From Actinomycetota bacterium (GTDB taxonomy: Bacteria > Actinomycetota > Acidimicrobiia > Spongiisociales > ZC4RG35): a DNA stretch of 6,163 nt. Below, piece after piece: positions 5,497-6,163 of the stretch. The stretch's first letter is position 1; each line of letters starts with the position of its first letter. The position numbers and the translations under genes are program-made. The DNA is taken from positions 1-6,163 of the forward strand of contig JAHWLC010000071.1 of assembly GCA_019347585.1 (NCBI GenBank). The letters run 5' to 3'. A model generated the notes under the pieces. It worked only from the letters and a program-made list of their open reading frames with translations, did not search any database and was not told the DNA's origin.

Positions 5497-6163
5497 GCCT
5501 GTTCACCAGGCTCGTCACCTCCATCACCGAGGCGGCGCCGATCGAACGGCTGGTCACCGGAACCAGGGCCGGCCGCGCTCTGGCCAGGCGCTTCGTAGCT
5601 GGCGACACCCTCGACGAGGCGGTGGCCGTTTCCCGCAGGCTCAACGATTCCGGCCTTGCCGTCTCCCTGGACCTCGTCGGTGAAGAGGTCCACGACCGCA
5701 ACTCGGCGATGCGGGCCACCGATGAGTACCTGGAGTGCCTGGTTCGAGTGGCCCGGGAACGTCTCCTCTCGAACATCTCGGTCAAACCCACCCAGCTCGG
5801 GTTGGCCATCGACGACGGTCTGGCTGGAGACGCCATCGACCGCCTGGCCGCACGCGCCGCCGAGTTGGGGGCCACGGTCACCATCGATATGGAGGACTCC
5901 CGCTATACGGAGGGCACGATCCGCCTCTTCGAGAAGGCCCAGCCGGTGCACGGGAACCTGGGGATTGCCCTACAGGCCTACCTTCATCGGACGCCGAGCG
6001 ATCTCCGCCGGCTGGCTCCCCTCGGGGGGCACATCCGTCTCTGCAAGGGGGCGTATGTCGAGCCTGAGGAGGTCGCCCTGACTACCAAGTCCGAGGTCGA
6101 CGAGGCATATGGCCGGCAGGGGCGCGATTTGATGGGGAGGGCGCAGACGCTTCCCGCCGTGGC
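5493..6163 (+). CDS. Proline dehydrogenase, N-terminal 223 residues (probable CTG start)
   Basis: The gene runs off the right edge with 223 codons visible of an expected 300 or so. The enzyme is an FAD-dependent, usually membrane-associated oxidase of L-proline to P5C (EC 1.5.5.2). Conserved blocks appear in order: RRFVAGDTLDEAV (32-44), ISVKPTQLGLAID (95-107), TIDMEDSRYTE (130-140), NLGIALQAYLHRTPSD (155-170) and HIRLCKGAYVEPEEVA (180-195). These are the strands of the PRODH TIM barrel that hold FAD and substrate; Lys98, Asp132, Gln161, Arg182 and Lys185 are the likely conserved ligands. The C-terminal arginine pair lies beyond the window. The frame is open from 5367, yet the first ATG, GTG or TTG is GTG at 5622, inside the conserved N-terminal part. 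CTG at 5493, with GGGAGG six bases upstream and a CTGA overlap with proC, gives the expected N-terminus. Whether it continues as a PutA fusion cannot be seen. Confidence 0.88.
   Translation, partial: MSLFTRLVTSITEAAPIERLVTGTRAGRALARRFVAGDTLDEAVAVSRRLNDSGLAVSLDLVGEEVHDRNSAMRATDEYLECLVRVARERLLSNISVKPTQLGLAIDDGLAGDAIDRLAARAAELGATVTIDMEDSRYTEGTIRLFEKAQPVHGNLGIALQAYLHRTPSDLRRLAPLGGHIRLCKGAYVEPEEVALTTKSEVDEAYGRQGRDLMGRAQTLPAV

Noticed and set aside
5656..6081. Alternative-frame openings across the proline dehydrogenase (141 and 110 codons)
   Set aside because: Their translations show no recognisable domains and are Arg-, Pro- and Ser-rich, whereas the 5493 frame carries all the proline dehydrogenase blocks.
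5622..6163. GTG at 5622 as the start of the proline dehydrogenase
   Set aside because: It lies inside the conserved N-terminal region, has no good ribosome binding site, and would leave about 125 bases of clearly family-like coding sequence unused.
1..6163. A novel defence, mobile or biosynthetic system
   Set aside because: I looked for transposase, integrase, toxin-antitoxin, nuclease-helicase, repeat-spacer and peptide-precursor signals on both strands and saw none. The genes are housekeeping or catabolic.

Overview
The window is GC-rich chromosomal DNA from a bacterium that looks like an actinomycete. The base composition, many GTG starts, a leaderless-type promoter and the kinds of protein present (an HhH-GPD protein of the short actinobacterial type, a DUF4388 protein) point to Actinomycetota, possibly an Acidimicrobiia-like lineage. 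This is inference from style and family content, not a phylogenetic placement. I see no mobile element, CRISPR array, rRNA or tRNA, and no gene-free stretch longer than about 75 bases.

Left half, minus strand (2495 down to 1): three tightly coupled genes. A thiolase closely resembling 3-oxoadipyl-CoA thiolases (PcaF/PaaJ type) comes first. It overlaps by 8 bases a class III (CaiB/BaiF) CoA-transferase, which in turn overlaps by 4 bases (GTGA) an unidentified gene that runs off the left edge. Together they look like an operon for breaking down an acid as its CoA ester: the transferase would load or swap CoA and the thiolase would cleave a 3-oxoacyl-CoA. The substrate cannot be read from the sequence.

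Right half, plus strand (about 2513 to 6163): a divergent series begins with a short HhH-GPD base-excision-repair protein. Next come a two-part DUF4388 protein with its own promoter and ribosome binding site, uridine kinase (udk), pyrroline-5-carboxylate reductase (proC), and the first 223 codons of a proline dehydrogenase cut by the right edge. The last two catalyse opposite steps (P5C to proline and proline to P5C) and overlap by four bases.

The most notable points lie at gene starts. The proline dehydrogenase has no ATG, GTG or TTG codon in frame before the middle of its conserved N-terminal region, but has a CTG with a strong ribosome binding site that forms a CTGA overlap with the proC stop. 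proC has a near-consensus -10 box seven bases before its GTG, as expected for a leaderless mRNA. The udk start codon lies in the 3' arm of a long hairpin that fills the gap before it. A perfect 9-base inverted repeat brackets the DUF4388 promoter. I found no clearly new multi-gene system; the rest is ordinary metabolism and repair.
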